A DNA stretch of 64,000 nucleotides from Microbispora sp. NBC_01189 (lineage in GTDB: Bacteria; Actinomycetota; Actinomycetes; Streptosporangiales; Streptosporangiaceae), in contig NZ_CP108581.1 of NCBI RefSeq assembly GCF_036010665.1, positions 7,307,535-7,371,534 on the forward strand, given 5' to 3'. Below the pieces are notes generated by a model. It ran no database searches. It was not told the DNA's origin and saw only the letters and a list, made by a program, of their open reading frames with translations. Positions 18,769 to 27,917 of this stretch are shown piece by piece. Both the position numbers and the translations under genes were made by a program. Position 1 is the first letter of the stretch. Each line of letters begins with the position of its first letter.

Positions 18769-18802
18769 CCTGGTCCGGTGCCCTGAGCAACACCGGACCA
18801 GG
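18769..18802 (-). terminator. Hairpin downstream of the ACT-GNAT gene
   Basis: CCTGGTCCGGTG and CACCGGACCAGG form a perfect 12-bp stem around a 10-base loop, 20 bases after the stop of the minus-strand acetyltransferase. Confidence 0.75.
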
Positions 18803-18821
18803 AGGACCACCCGTGAAGACG

Positions 18822-19886
18822 TCAGCTCGGGGATGCCGTCGCCATCACGCCCACGGCGATCCGCCCCTCCATCACACCGGGGTCCTCGGTGTGGGTGAGC
18901 GACGCGCCGAGGGAGCTCAGCAGTCTGCGCAGGCGCATGTTGTCGAACAGCAGGGTGACCCGCACCTCGGCGAAGCCGAGGTCCCGCGCCTGGGTGAGGA
19001 GCATGCGGGCGAGCGTGCCGCCGAGGCCCCGTCCCTGCCAGCGGTCCTCCACCAGCAGCGCGATCTCGGCGATGCCCGGGTCCGCGGTGAACAGCAGGCT
19101 CGCGAGGGCCACCACCTGCCCGTCGTGCCCGGCGACGAGCGACTGCCCGCGGGCCCGGTCGCACAGCCGGTCGAGCATGCGCGGCGGCAGGTTGGGGTTC
19201 GAGGTGAAGTAGCGGAACCGGCGCGTCTCGGGCGAGCAGCGTTCGTGCAGGTCGCGCAGCGCCTCGCGATACAACGGGGTCAACGGCTTGACCTGCACCT
19301 CCGCACCGTCGGCCAGGCGCACCGGCCCCTCGGCCGCGGACGGCTCGGCCGGCGGCTGCGCCAGCCGCACCATCGCGGCGGCGCGGGCCGCCTCCGTCAG
19401 GGTGAACGGGAGCCCGGCGCGGCGCAGCCGGATCGACCGGCGCGGCGCCACGGGCACCACCAGCAGCGTGGGGTCGGGAAGCTCCGGCGTCTCCCCCTCG
19501 TTCCTGTCGCCGGGGCGCGCCGCGGCCGCGCCGTACACCCAGCGGGCGTCGTCGGCGCGCAGCAGTTCGCCCAGGATCTCCGGCAGGCGCCAGGGCGCCT
19601 GCCGCAGCCGGGCGGCGAGCAGCAGCGTACGGGTCGGCTCGTCGGTCAGTTCGTGCGCGGTGGCGGGCACGATCCGCACACGCCGCCCACCGGCCGCCTC
19701 CAGCGCCTCGCGCACGACCTCGGGGGACGCCGGGATCTCCGTGACGAACTCGTCGACCGTGCCGTCCGTGTCGGGCTGCACCGATAGGCCGAGTATGTTG
19801 CCGCCCTTGTCGGCCAGCGCGGCCGTCAGCGACGCCAGCCGTCCCGGCCGCTCGTCCACAGTGGTCCGGATCCGGAAGAACCCCAT
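18822..19886 (-). CDS. ACT-domain GNAT acetyltransferase (amino-acid-gated type)
   Basis: 354 residues. The N-terminal ACT domain (about 1-75: TVDERPGRLASLTAALADKGGN) is the small-molecule sensor found in amino-acid-regulated enzymes. The C-terminal GNAT domain (about 195-345) carries the acetyl-CoA motif RWQGRGLGGTLARML. Actinobacterial enzymes of this ACT-GNAT layout are protein lysine acetyltransferases controlled by amino acids such as Cys, Arg or Asn. The middle 100 residues are not assigned. ATG 19886 is preferred because GGGAG lies 8 bases upstream; a GTG at 19895 adds three residues. Confidence 0.85.
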   Translation of the reverse strand: MGFFRIRTTVDERPGRLASLTAALADKGGNILGLSVQPDTDGTVDEFVTEIPASPEVVREALEAAGGRRVRIVPATAHELTDEPTRTLLLAARLRQAPWRLPEILGELLRADDARWVYGAAAARPGDRNEGETPELPDPTLLVVPVAPRRSIRLRRAGLPFTLTEAARAAAMVRLAQPPAEPSAAEGPVRLADGAEVQVKPLTPLYREALRDLHERCSPETRRFRYFTSNPNLPPRMLDRLCDRARGQSLVAGHDGQVVALASLLFTADPGIAEIALLVEDRWQGRGLGGTLARMLLTQARDLGFAEVRVTLLFDNMRLRRLLSSLGASLTHTEDPGVMEGRIAVGVMATASPS

Positions 19887-20081
19887 CGGTGCCACTCCCT
19901 TCGTTGCAATGACCTTCAGCCTGCCGGAGCGCTGTTACACGCTTGCTACACGGCGGTGAGCCGAGCGTTTCCGTTCGGTATGGCACGTTAAGACCATGGT
20001 TATCCGCATGACTCTTCCCCGTATGCCACGACATCCGTCGCCGAATAGCGACAAGAGAACGGATATAGCAGGATGTGTCGC

Positions 20082-21479
20082 ATGAGCGCTCCCCTGTCTC
20101 CTGGCTTCGTCAACGGTGAGGTGTCCTTCTGGTACCGGTCGTCCGGGGTCCCGGCGCCCGGCGAGCGCCTGGACGGCAGCACGCGGGCCGACGTGGCCGT
20201 GGTCGGCGCGGGCTACACCGGCCTGTGGACCGCCTACTACCTGAAGAAGGCCGATCCCTCGCTGCGGGTCGTCGTGCTGGAGAAGGAGTTCGCCGGTTTC
20301 GGGGCGTCGGGTCGCAACGGGGGCTGGCTGACCGGCGCACTGGCGGGCTCGCCCGAGCGGTACGCGAAGACCCACGGCGCGGACGGCGCCCGGCGGCTGC
20401 AGCGCGCGATGTTCGAGTCGATCGACGAGGTGATCCGGGTCGCGGGCGAGGAGGGCATCGACGCCGACATCGTCAAGGGCGGCCTGCTCACCGTCGCGCG
20501 GGGCACGGCGCAGGCGTTGCGGTTGCGCGAGGAACTGGCCGGTCAGCGCGAGTGGGGCTGGGGCCCCGAGGACGTCCGGCTGCTGTCCGGCGGCGAGCTG
20601 GACGACCGGCTCCGGGTCGCGGGCGCGGTCGCCGCGACCTGGACCCCCCACTGCGCCCGGATCCAGCCGGCCACGCTCGCCCGCGGGCTGGCCGCGGCCG
20701 TCCGGAACCTCGGTGTGGAGGTCTATGAGGGCACCCCGGTGACCGCGATCGCGCCTGGGCGGGCGGTCACGCCGTACGGCACGGTGTGGGCCGACCACGT
20801 GCTGCGCTGCACCGAGGGATTCACCGCCGGCATCGACGGCCACCACCGCGACTGGCTGCCGATGAACAGCTCCCTGATCGTCACCGAGCCGCTGCCGCCG
20901 GAGGTCTGGGACGAGATCGGCTGGCGGGGCCGCGAACTGCTCGGCGACATGGCGCACTACTATATGTACGCCCAGCGGACCGCCGACGACCGCATCGCCT
21001 TCGGCGGGCGGGGCAGGCCGTACCTCTACGGATCGCGGATCGACGAGCGCGGGCACACCCACGCCTCGACCGTGGACGCCCTGTGGGACCTGCTGGTCGC
21101 GTTCTTCCCCGCCGTCGCGGGCTCGCGGGTGGCGCACGCCTGGTCGGGCGTGCTCGGCGTGCCGCGCGACTGGTGCTCGGCCGTCCACCTGGACCCGGCG
21201 ACCGGCCTCGGCTGGGCCGGCGGCTACACGGGCCACGGCGTGACCACCACGAACCTCGCCGGGCGCACGCTGCGCGACCTCGTGCTGCGCCGCGACACGG
21301 ACCTCACCCGGATGCCGTGGGTGGACCGGCGGGTGCGCGCCTGGGAGCCCGAGCCGCTGCGCTGGCTCGGCGTCCACTCGATGTACCGTCTCTACCGGCT
21401 CGCCGACGCCCGCGAGAGCGCGGGCATGACCAGGACGTCCGTGCTGGCCCGGATCGCCGACAGGATCACCGGCCACTGA
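20082..21479 (+). CDS. FAD-dependent amine oxidase-like oxidoreductase (DAO/PuuB type)
   Basis: 465 residues of the DAO superfamily, closest in layout to gamma-glutamylputrescine oxidase. A Rossmann FAD site VVGAGYTGLWTAYYL sits near residue 35 and a substrate-side GASGRNGGWLTG near 75. A C-terminal GYTGHGVTTTNLAGR is typical of the family. ATG 20082 is preferred (AGGA 8 bases upstream); ATG 20073 adds three residues. The amidohydrolase follows 56 bases later on the same strand, so the pair may degrade a nitrogen compound such as a polyamine derivative. This is inference. Confidence 0.85.
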   Translation: MSAPLSPGFVNGEVSFWYRSSGVPAPGERLDGSTRADVAVVGAGYTGLWTAYYLKKADPSLRVVVLEKEFAGFGASGRNGGWLTGALAGSPERYAKTHGADGARRLQRAMFESIDEVIRVAGEEGIDADIVKGGLLTVARGTAQALRLREELAGQREWGWGPEDVRLLSGGELDDRLRVAGAVAATWTPHCARIQPATLARGLAAAVRNLGVEVYEGTPVTAIAPGRAVTPYGTVWADHVLRCTEGFTAGIDGHHRDWLPMNSSLIVTEPLPPEVWDEIGWRGRELLGDMAHYYMYAQRTADDRIAFGGRGRPYLYGSRIDERGHTHASTVDALWDLLVAFFPAVAGSRVAHAWSGVLGVPRDWCSAVHLDPATGLGWAGGYTGHGVTTTNLAGRTLRDLVLRRDTDLTRMPWVDRRVRAWEPEPLRWLGVHSMYRLYRLADARESAGMTRTSVLARIADRITGH

Positions 21480-21535
21480 CCGCGTCCCGCCCGTACGGCT
21501 GTGCAACAGTCACCAGAAAGAAGGACACGACACCC

Positions 21536-23140
21536 GTGAGTTCCACCCTCCTCTTCCGCGGCGGCCGCGCCTTCACCACCGGCGGCTTCGCCGAGGCGGT
21601 GCTCGTCCGCGACGGCGTCATCGCCGCCGTCGGCGCCGAGGCCGACCTCGTACGGCTGGCTCCGGACGCCGAGCCGGTCGACCTCGGCGGCGGCCTGCTG
21701 ACGCCGGGGTTCGTCGACGCCCACATCCACCCGGTGCAGGCCGGGCTGGAGCGAGCCAGGTGCGACCTGTCCGAGGTGTACGGCCTCGACGCCTACAAAG
21801 CCGAGATCGCCGCCTATGCGGCGAGAAATCCGGATAAGGAGTGGATCGACGGCGGCGGCTGGGACATGGCCGCCTTCCCCGGCGGCCTTCCCCACCGGTC
21901 CCAGCTCGACTTCCTCGACCGGCCGGCCTACTTCGTCCAGCGCGACCACCACGCGGCGTGGGTCAACACCCGGGCCCTGGAGCTCGCCGGGATCACCGCG
22001 GACACCCCCGACCCCGCCGACGGCCGCATCGAGCGCGACCCCGACGGCACGCCGAGCGGCGTGCTGCACGAGGGCGCGATGGACCTCGTCGGCCTGCTCA
22101 CCCCCCGCCCCACCCCGGCCGACGTCGAGGCCGCCCTGATGGACGCGCAGGCCCATTTGTTCTCCCTCGGCGTCACCGGCTGGCAGGACGCCATCGTCGG
22201 CTCGTACGCCGGGTCGGACGACCAGCTGCCCGCCTACCTGTCCGCGGCCGCCTCCGGGCGGCTGAAGGCGCGGGTGGTCGGCGCCCTGTGGTGGGACCGC
22301 GCCCGGGGGGCCGAGCAGATCCCCGGCCTGGTCGAGCGGCGGGCCATGGCCGAGGGCCTGGACCGGTTCCGGGCGACCTCCGTGAAGATCATGCAGGACG
22401 GCATCCCGGAGAACTTCACCGCCGCCGTCATCGAGCCCTACTGCCGCTGCGGCGGAACCGGCCTGTCGTACGTCGACCCCGCCCTGCTCGGCGGGTACGT
22501 CAAGGAACTGGACGCCCAGGGCTTCCAGGTGCACTTCCACGCCATCGGCGAGCGGGCCGTGCGGGAGGCGCTCGACGCGCTGACCGGCACCGACCCCGCG
22601 AACCGCCACCACATCGCGCACGTTCAGATCATCACGCCGCGGGACGTGCCGCGTTTCGCCGAGATCGGCGTGGCGGCCAACCTCCAGCCGCTGTGGGCGA
22701 CCCACCATCTGCAGATGGACGAGCTGTGCATCCCCTACCTGGGCGAGGAGCGGGCGTCCTGGCAGTACCCCTTCGCCGACCTCGTACGGCACGGCACCCG
22801 CATCGCCGCGGGCTCCGACTGGCCTGTCTCCTCGGCCAACCCGCTGGAGGCGATGCACGTGGCGGTCAACCGCACCGAGCCGGGCGGCTCGGTCCACGCG
22901 ACGTACCCCACCGCGCAGACGCCGTTCCTGCCGGAGCAGAGCCTCGGCCTGCGGACGGTCATGACCGCCTACACCGAGGGATCGGCCTGGATCAACCGCT
23001 CCCCCGCCGGTGTGATCGAGGCGGGCCGCCCGGCCGACCTCGTCGTCCTCGACCGCGACCCCTTCGCCCTCGATCCGAAGGACATCTGGACGACCAAGGT
23101 CGTCATGACCTTCCTCGACGGCGAACAGGTGCACGGCTGA
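21536..23140 (+). CDS. YtcJ-like amidohydrolase (amidohydrolase family 3)
   Basis: 534 residues from a GTG with AAGGA 10 bases upstream. The metal-dependent hydrolase motif GFVDAHIHP opens the barrel. HFHAIGERAVREAL and HHIAHVQ supply further metal ligands, and AGSDWPVSS gives the catalytic Asp. The C-terminal AGRPADLVVLDRDPF closes the composite domain. These enzymes hydrolyse amide-type bonds in imides, formamides or hydantoin-like compounds; the substrate cannot be told from sequence. Probably co-transcribed with the flavoprotein upstream. Confidence 0.88.
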   Translation: MSSTLLFRGGRAFTTGGFAEAVLVRDGVIAAVGAEADLVRLAPDAEPVDLGGGLLTPGFVDAHIHPVQAGLERARCDLSEVYGLDAYKAEIAAYAARNPDKEWIDGGGWDMAAFPGGLPHRSQLDFLDRPAYFVQRDHHAAWVNTRALELAGITADTPDPADGRIERDPDGTPSGVLHEGAMDLVGLLTPRPTPADVEAALMDAQAHLFSLGVTGWQDAIVGSYAGSDDQLPAYLSAAASGRLKARVVGALWWDRARGAEQIPGLVERRAMAEGLDRFRATSVKIMQDGIPENFTAAVIEPYCRCGGTGLSYVDPALLGGYVKELDAQGFQVHFHAIGERAVREALDALTGTDPANRHHIAHVQIITPRDVPRFAEIGVAANLQPLWATHHLQMDELCIPYLGEERASWQYPFADLVRHGTRIAAGSDWPVSSANPLEAMHVAVNRTEPGGSVHATYPTAQTPFLPEQSLGLRTVMTAYTEGSAWINRSPAGVIEAGRPADLVVLDRDPFALDPKDIWTTKVVMTFLDGEQVHG

Positions 23141-23223
23141 CCGCTCGACGAGCGCCCCGGCCGGCGCGAGGACGACCACCTCGGCGGACGACAGAAGCGG
23201 CCGGCCCCGCCTGATCGCCTCGT

Positions 23224-24375
23224 TCAGCCGAACCGGCGGGGCATGAACGGCTGGTCGCGGGAGGCGGCGACGGCCGCGAAGCCGTACCGGAGCATCTCCC
23301 GCTCGTAGCCCGCCAGGGCGGCGGGCGGCGGCACGTCCCGGGCGGCGGCCTCGGCCAGCGTGCGGGTGAGCAGAGCGGCGTCGCGGAGGGTGACGTTGGC
23401 GCCCTCGCCCCGGCCGGGAGACATAGTGTGGATCGCGTCGCCGAGCAGGGTGACGTTCCCGGTGGTCCAGGGTTCGACGGGCCGGGCGGTCCGCAGCGCG
23501 ACCGGGAAGGTGGCGGACACGTCGGCCTCCTCGACGATCCCCCGGGCCGCCGGGTGGAAGCGGGCGATCGCCTCCAGGGCCGCCCGGTGCAGTGTGGCGG
23601 CATCGGCCTGCCGCAGGTCCGCCGCGCTCCCCCAGTCGTCGTCGCACGACACCTGCCAGGCGAAGTAGGCCGGCACCGGAGTGAGCCGTACGGCGGGAGA
23701 CCCCGGCGGCGGTTCACCGGCCCGGCAGGTGGCGACCGAAAGAGCCGGGCCGGCGGGATCGATCAGCCGGTTGAAGGTGTCCACGAGGACCCCCGGCACC
23801 CGGTCCAGCATCCCGGGCGTGATCGGTGTGCGGCCGTAGACGAAGACTCCGGCGTCGTCGACCACCGCCTCGGGCAGCAACTGGCGGCGCACCCGGGAGC
23901 CGGTCCCGTCCGCCCCGACGAGCAGGTCGCCCACGGCGGAGGTCCCGTCGGCGAAGTGCGCGCGGACGCGGCCGTCCGGCAGGTGGTCGTACCGGACGAA
24001 CTCCGCGCCGAAGTTGGCGATCCCGTCCAGCCCGGCGAGGAGGATCTCCCGCAGGGTGAGCCGGTTCACCCCGAAGAACCGGTCCCGCGGGAGGGGCGGG
24101 ATGGGCTTTTCGAACTTGGGGACGAGGTGGTGGTCGAGGAACGCCATCCGCGTGGCCGGGCGCAGGGACGTCGCCACAGACAGGTCGAACAGGTCGTCCG
24201 GCAGGCAGGCGCGCAGGCCCGCGCTGCCGTCCTCCTTGATGGAGATGCGCCAGCCCTGGCCGCGGAAGAACGCCGAGCCGTCGCGTTCGTAGAGGGCGAC
24301 GCCGACGCTGGCCTTCCTGAGCCCCTGGGCGAGGGCCAGGCCGCCGATGCCGCCGCCGATGATCAGTACGTGCAT
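23224..24375 (-). CDS. FAD-dependent aromatic monooxygenase (PHBH fold)
   Basis: 383 residues. An N-terminal FAD motif LIIGGGIGGLALAQGL, the DG motif (GADGTGSRVRRQL) and the ribityl-binding GDAIHTMSPGRGEGAN identify a p-hydroxybenzoate hydroxylase-fold monooxygenase, as used in aromatic breakdown, antibiotic tailoring and drug inactivation (for example TetX-like). AAAGGA precedes the ATG. It is divergent from a MarR regulator with a palindrome in between, a layout typical of induction by an aromatic compound. Substrate unknown. Confidence 0.9.
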   Translation of the reverse strand: MHVLIIGGGIGGLALAQGLRKASVGVALYERDGSAFFRGQGWRISIKEDGSAGLRACLPDDLFDLSVATSLRPATRMAFLDHHLVPKFEKPIPPLPRDRFFGVNRLTLREILLAGLDGIANFGAEFVRYDHLPDGRVRAHFADGTSAVGDLLVGADGTGSRVRRQLLPEAVVDDAGVFVYGRTPITPGMLDRVPGVLVDTFNRLIDPAGPALSVATCRAGEPPPGSPAVRLTPVPAYFAWQVSCDDDWGSAADLRQADAATLHRAALEAIARFHPAARGIVEEADVSATFPVALRTARPVEPWTTGNVTLLGDAIHTMSPGRGEGANVTLRDAALLTRTLAEAAARDVPPPAALAGYEREMLRYGFAAVAASRDQPFMPRRFG

Positions 24376-24413
24376 GCGGGTCCTTTCGGTGAGCCGGTCC
24401 AGCGTACGGAATA

Positions 24414-24427
24414 GCTGTCACGACAGC
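24414..24427. promoter_or_regulatory. Probable MarR operator between divergent genes
   Basis: GCTGTCACGACAGC has perfect 6-base arms around AC. It lies between the monooxygenase and marR starts, the usual place for an autoregulatory MarR site. Confidence 0.5.
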
Positions 24428-24454
24428 AACAGTCGCGTCAGTTAGCATGCGGGG

Positions 24455-24922
24455 ATGACGAACGACCGACGGATGCGCGGGGGCGACGGCGTCCCGATCC
24501 AGCTCGTGCTCGGGGGCGGGTCCCTGCTCAACCAGGTGGGGCGCGAACTGCGCACGGTGGTGGACGGCATGCTGGCGCCGTACGATCTGACGACCCAGCA
24601 GGCGGCGCTGCTGCTGAGCGCGGCGCGAGAGGAGACCAGCCCCAACCGGCTCGCGCCCGAGCTGGGCACCGACACCGCGGGCATGACGAGGCTGCTCGAC
24701 CGGCTGGAGGCGAAGGGCCTGGTGCGGCGGCGCCGGCACCCGGACGACCGCCGGTCGGTCGTCGTCGAGGTGACCGGGCAGGGCCGCGCGCTCGTGCCGC
24801 GGCTCGCGCCCGTGTTCGGCAGGGCGAGCGCCCGGCTGCTCGCCGGTCTCTCGGAGGAGGAGGTGCGCCTGCTCACGGCTCTGCTGGAACGCATGCTGCG
24901 CAACCTCAGACAGGACGCCTGA
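24455..24922 (+). CDS. MarR-family transcriptional regulator
   Basis: 155 residues with a winged helix: TTQQAALLLSAA, a recognition region PELGTDTAGMTRLLDRLEAKGLV, and the wing RRRHPDDRRS typical of MarR. The ATG is 79 bases from the divergent monooxygenase start. It probably represses itself and that gene and is released by a phenolic ligand, as is usual for the family. Confidence 0.93.
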   Translation: MTNDRRMRGGDGVPIQLVLGGGSLLNQVGRELRTVVDGMLAPYDLTTQQAALLLSAAREETSPNRLAPELGTDTAGMTRLLDRLEAKGLVRRRRHPDDRRSVVVEVTGQGRALVPRLAPVFGRASARLLAGLSEEEVRLLTALLERMLRNLRQDA

Positions 24923-24958
24923 ACGACCGGCCCGCGAGAGCCGACTGCGTACGGGGCG

Positions 24959-24990
24959 GGCTGTGCGCGGGAACGGCTGTGCGCGGGAAC
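24959..24990. repeat. Perfect 16-bp tandem duplication
   Basis: GGCTGTGCGCGGGAAC occurs twice head to tail just before the marR/rbpA terminator. Confidence 0.8.
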
Positions 24991-24996
24991 GCGAAA

Positions 24997-25021
24997 GCCC
25001 GGAGCCGTGAAGGCTCCGGGC
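24997..25021 (-). terminator. Terminator between convergent marR and rbpA
   Basis: GCCCGGAGCC and GGCTCCGGGC pair perfectly around GTGAA. On the minus strand TTTCGC follows, so it suits rbpA best, but it can act in both directions. Confidence 0.8.
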
Positions 25022-25077
25022 CTGCTCGGGTGTTCGGGACCGCTCGCGCGGCCCCGGACACCCGGCTACTTCCTCGT

Positions 25078-25106
25078 CGTCCGCGGATCGACGATCCCCG
25101 CGGACG
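25078..25106 (-). terminator. Second hairpin directly after rbpA
   Basis: CGTCCGCGG pairs with CCGCGGACG, 22 bases after the rbpA stop. A further hairpin (CGGGTGT/ACACCCG, about 25027-25064) sits between this and the terminator at 24997. Confidence 0.5.
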
Positions 25107-25127
25107 CCGTACGGGCGACCTCGGCGG

Positions 25128-25475
25128 TCAGTAGATCGGGCGGGAGGAGGAGCGCAGCCGCTCCAGCGCCTCGGCGAGGATCTGCGCGCCGTCCTTGTCG
25201 CTGCGGCGCTCCTTCACGTACGCGAGGTGCGTCTTGTACGGCTCGTTGCGCGGCGGAGCCGGCGGGCTCGACTGGTCCTGCCCGGCCGGCAGCCCGCACC
25301 GCGGGCAGTCCCAGAACTCGGGGACGGCCGCGTCGCTGGCGAAGCTCGGGCGCGTCTCGTGCATGTTGGCGCACCAGAACGGGACCCGCACACGGGGGGC
25401 GGCCTCGCCGCGTTCGGCCTCTCCCATGGGGCCGGCGCCGACTCGGCTGCCACGGATCGCGTTGCCACTACCCAC
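25128..25475 (-). CDS. rbpA: RNA polymerase-binding protein RbpA
   Basis: 115 residues, the normal length. Actinobacterial transcription activator that binds RNA polymerase and the principal sigma factor and stabilises open complexes. The N-terminal tail GSGNAIRGSRVGAGP, the core FWCANMHETRPSFA with WDCPRCGLPAG (zinc-type Cys/His set) and the C-terminal sigma-interacting YVKERRSDKDGAQIL are all present. The GTG follows AAGGAG by 7 bases. It lies immediately downstream of secG. Confidence 0.97.
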   Translation of the reverse strand: MGSGNAIRGSRVGAGPMGEAERGEAAPRVRVPFWCANMHETRPSFASDAAVPEFWDCPRCGLPAGQDQSSPPAPPRNEPYKTHLAYVKERRSDKDGAQILAEALERLRSSSRPIY

Positions 25476-25547
25476 CGATGAACTCCTTGCTCGATCGCCC
25501 CGCGGACGGGGGAAGGTGAATCTCTGTCACGCGTGGCCGGAGACCGT

Positions 25548-25778
25548 CTACGGCTTGAGCAGCAGGCCCAGCGCGATGATGCAGACGAACCAGACGGTGC
25601 CCGTGATGACGGTCAGGCGGTCCAGGTTGCGCTCGACCACCGACGATCCGCCGAAGGACGACGTGAAGCCGCCGCCGAACAGGTCGGACAAGCCGCCGCC
25701 CTTGCCCTTGTGAAGCAGCACGAGCAGCACCATCAAGGCGCTCGCCAGGATGAGGGCGATGGAGATTCCGATTATCAC
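25548..25778 (-). CDS. secG: Preprotein translocase subunit SecG
   Basis: 76 residues with two membrane helices (IALILASALMVLLVLLH and VWFVCIIALGLLL) joined by a Gly-rich loop, the SecG pattern. It forms the SecYEG channel. GTG start with an AGGA-containing leader. The place downstream of tpiA is conserved in actinobacteria. Confidence 0.96.
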   Translation of the reverse strand: MIIGISIALILASALMVLLVLLHKGKGGGLSDLFGGGFTSSFGGSSVVERNLDRLTVITGTVWFVCIIALGLLLKP

Positions 25779-25805
25779 CGTAGACCTGTTCCTAATATCC
25801 GGGCG

Positions 25806-25885
25806 TGCACGACGCGGTGCACGGCGTCATCAACGTGCGAGTGCACGATGCCGTCAGCGTTGCGGATGCACGATGCCATCAGCGT
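25806..25885. repeat. Degenerate ~25-bp tandem repeats upstream of secG
   Basis: TGCACGATGCCGTCAGCGT (25842-25860) and TGCACGATGCCATCAGCGT (25867-25885) differ at one base. A weaker copy, TGCACGGCGTCATCAACGT, lies at 25818, and a fragment near 25806. Confidence 0.6.
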
Positions 25886-25903
25886 GACGATTCATTTGTG
25901 TCC

Positions 25904-25942
25904 TTCGAGGGTACGACTTGTTGTCAAGTCGCACCCTCCGAA
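25904..25942 (-). terminator. Terminator-like hairpin after tpiA
   Basis: TTCGAGGGTACGACTTG pairs almost perfectly with CAAGTCGCACCCTCCGAA around TTGT, 8 bases after the tpiA stop. It would separate the gap-pgk-tpiA transcript from secG. Confidence 0.7.
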
Positions 25943-25950
25943 CGGCACAG

Positions 25951-26730
25951 CTAGCCGGAGACTTCGCCGAAACGGCAGATCTTGACGTACTCGCCCGCAT
26001 CGAGGCTGGCCCCTCCGACGAGGGCGCCGTCGATGTCGGCTTCCGCCATGATCCCGGCGACGTTGTCCGACTTCACCGAGCCACCGTAAAGGATACGGAC
26101 AGCGGCGGCCACATCGTCACCGTACAGCTCGGCGAGTCGCGTCCTGATGGCGCCGCACACCTCCTGGGCGTCCTTCGGGGTGGCGACCTCGCCGGTCCCG
26201 ATCGCCCAGACCGGCTCGTACGCGACCACGATGGACTTCGCCTGGTCGGCGGGCACACCTTCCAGCGCGCCGTCGAGCTGCGCCAGCGTGTGCTCGACCT
26301 GGCGGCCCTCCTGGCGCACCGGCAGCCCCTCGCCCACGCACAGGATCGGCGTCAGCGAGTGCCGGTAGGCGGCCTTGACCTTGGCGTTGCACAGCGCGTC
26401 GTCCTCGGCGTGGTACTGCCGCCGCTCCGAGTGACCCACGAGGACGTAGGCACAGCCGAGCTTGCCCAGCATCGCCCCGGAGATCTCCCCGGTGTACGCC
26501 CCGGAGTCCTGCGCGGACAGGTCCTGCGCGCCGTAGGCGATGCGCAGCTTGTCGGCGTCCACCAGCGTCTGCACGCTGCGCAGGTCGGTGAACGGCGGGA
26601 TGACCGCCACCTCCGCCCTGTCGTGGTCGCGGTCGTTCAGCGAGAACGCCAGCTTCTGCACCAGGTTGATGGCCTCGAGGTGGTTGAGGTTCATCTTCCA
26701 GTTGCCGGCGAAAAGCGGCTTGCGCGCCAT
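25951..26730 (-). CDS. tpiA: Triosephosphate isomerase
   Basis: Interconverts dihydroxyacetone phosphate and glyceraldehyde-3-phosphate. 259 residues with AGNWKMN (catalytic Lys), GHSERRQ (catalytic His) and [11 protein letters not shown] (catalytic Glu). The ATG lies directly after the pgk stop with no gap, so translation is coupled. Last gene of the glycolytic operon. Confidence 0.98.
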   Translation of the reverse strand: MARKPLFAGNWKMNLNHLEAINLVQKLAFSLNDRDHDRAEVAVIPPFTDLRSVQTLVDADKLRIAYGAQDLSAQDSGAYTGEISGAMLGKLGCAYVLVGHSERRQYHAEDDALCNAKVKAAYRHSLTPILCVGEGLPVRQEGRQVEHTLAQLDGALEGVPADQAKSIVVAYEPVWAIGTGEVATPKDAQEVCGAIRTRLAELYGDDVAAAVRILYGGSVKSDNVAGIMAEADIDGALVGGASLDAGEYVKICRFGEVSG

Positions 26731-27917
26731 CTAGTCCTCCAGCGCCGCGAGTCCGGGCAGCGTCTTGCCTTCGAGGTACTCGAGGCTGGCGCCACCACCG
26801 GTGGAAATGTGCGAGAAACCGTCCTCGGGCAGCCCGAGCCTGCGCACGGCCGCGGCGGAGTCGCCGCCGCCGACCACGGTGAACGCCTCGGACGCCACCA
26901 GCGCCTCGGCCACCGCGCGGGTGCCGCCGGAGAACGCGTCGAACTCGAACACGCCCATCGGGCCGTTCCAGAACACGGTCCGCGCGTCGGCCAGCTTGGC
27001 GGCGAACAGCTCCCGGGTGCGGGGGCCGATGTCGAGGCCCTCGCGGTCGGCCGGGATCGCCGTGGCCGCGACGACGTCGTGCGGGGCGTCTGCCCCGAAC
27101 TCGGTCGCGGCCAGCACGTCGACCGGCAGTACCAGCTCGACCCCGCGGGAGGCCGCCTCGTCGAGGAAGCCCCTCACCTGGTCGATCTGGTCCTCCTGCA
27201 GCAGCGAATTGCCCACCTCGTGGCCCTGGGCCTTGAGGAAGGTGTAGGCCATGCCGCCGCCGATGAGCAGGCGGTCCACCTTGGCCAGCAGGTTCGCGAT
27301 CACGCCGAGCTTGTCGGAGACCTTCGCGCCGCCCAGGACGACGACGTACGGCCGGGCCGGGTCCTCGGTGAGCCTGCGCAGCACGTCGACCTCGGCGAGG
27401 ACCAGGTCGCCCGCCGCGTGCGGCAGCCGCTTGGGCAGGTCGTAGACGCTGGCGTGCTTGCGGTGCACGGCGCCGAAGCCGTCGCCGACGTAGACGTCGG
27501 CGAGCGCGGCGAGCCGCTCCGCGAACTCCGCCCTGACCGCGTCGTCCTTGGACTCCTCGCCCGGCTCGAAGCGCAGGTTCTCCAGCAGGGCGACCTGCCC
27601 GTCCTGGAGGCCCGCGACCACGCTCTGGGCCGACTCGCCGACCGTGTCGGCGGCGAACGCCACGTCCTCGCCGAGCAGCTCGGCCAGCCGCCGGGAGACC
27701 GGGGCGAGCGAGTACTTCGGCGTGACGGAGCCCTTGGGCCGGCCGAGGTGCGCGGCGACGACGACCTTCGCGCCGCGCTCCAGCAGCTTCCTGATCGTCG
27801 GCACCGACGCGCGGATGCGCCCGTCGTCGGTGATCGTCTCCCCGTCGAGGGGGACGTTGAGGTCGGCGCGCACGAACACGCGCCGGCCCTTCACGTCGAG
27901 CTCGTCGATTCCGATCA

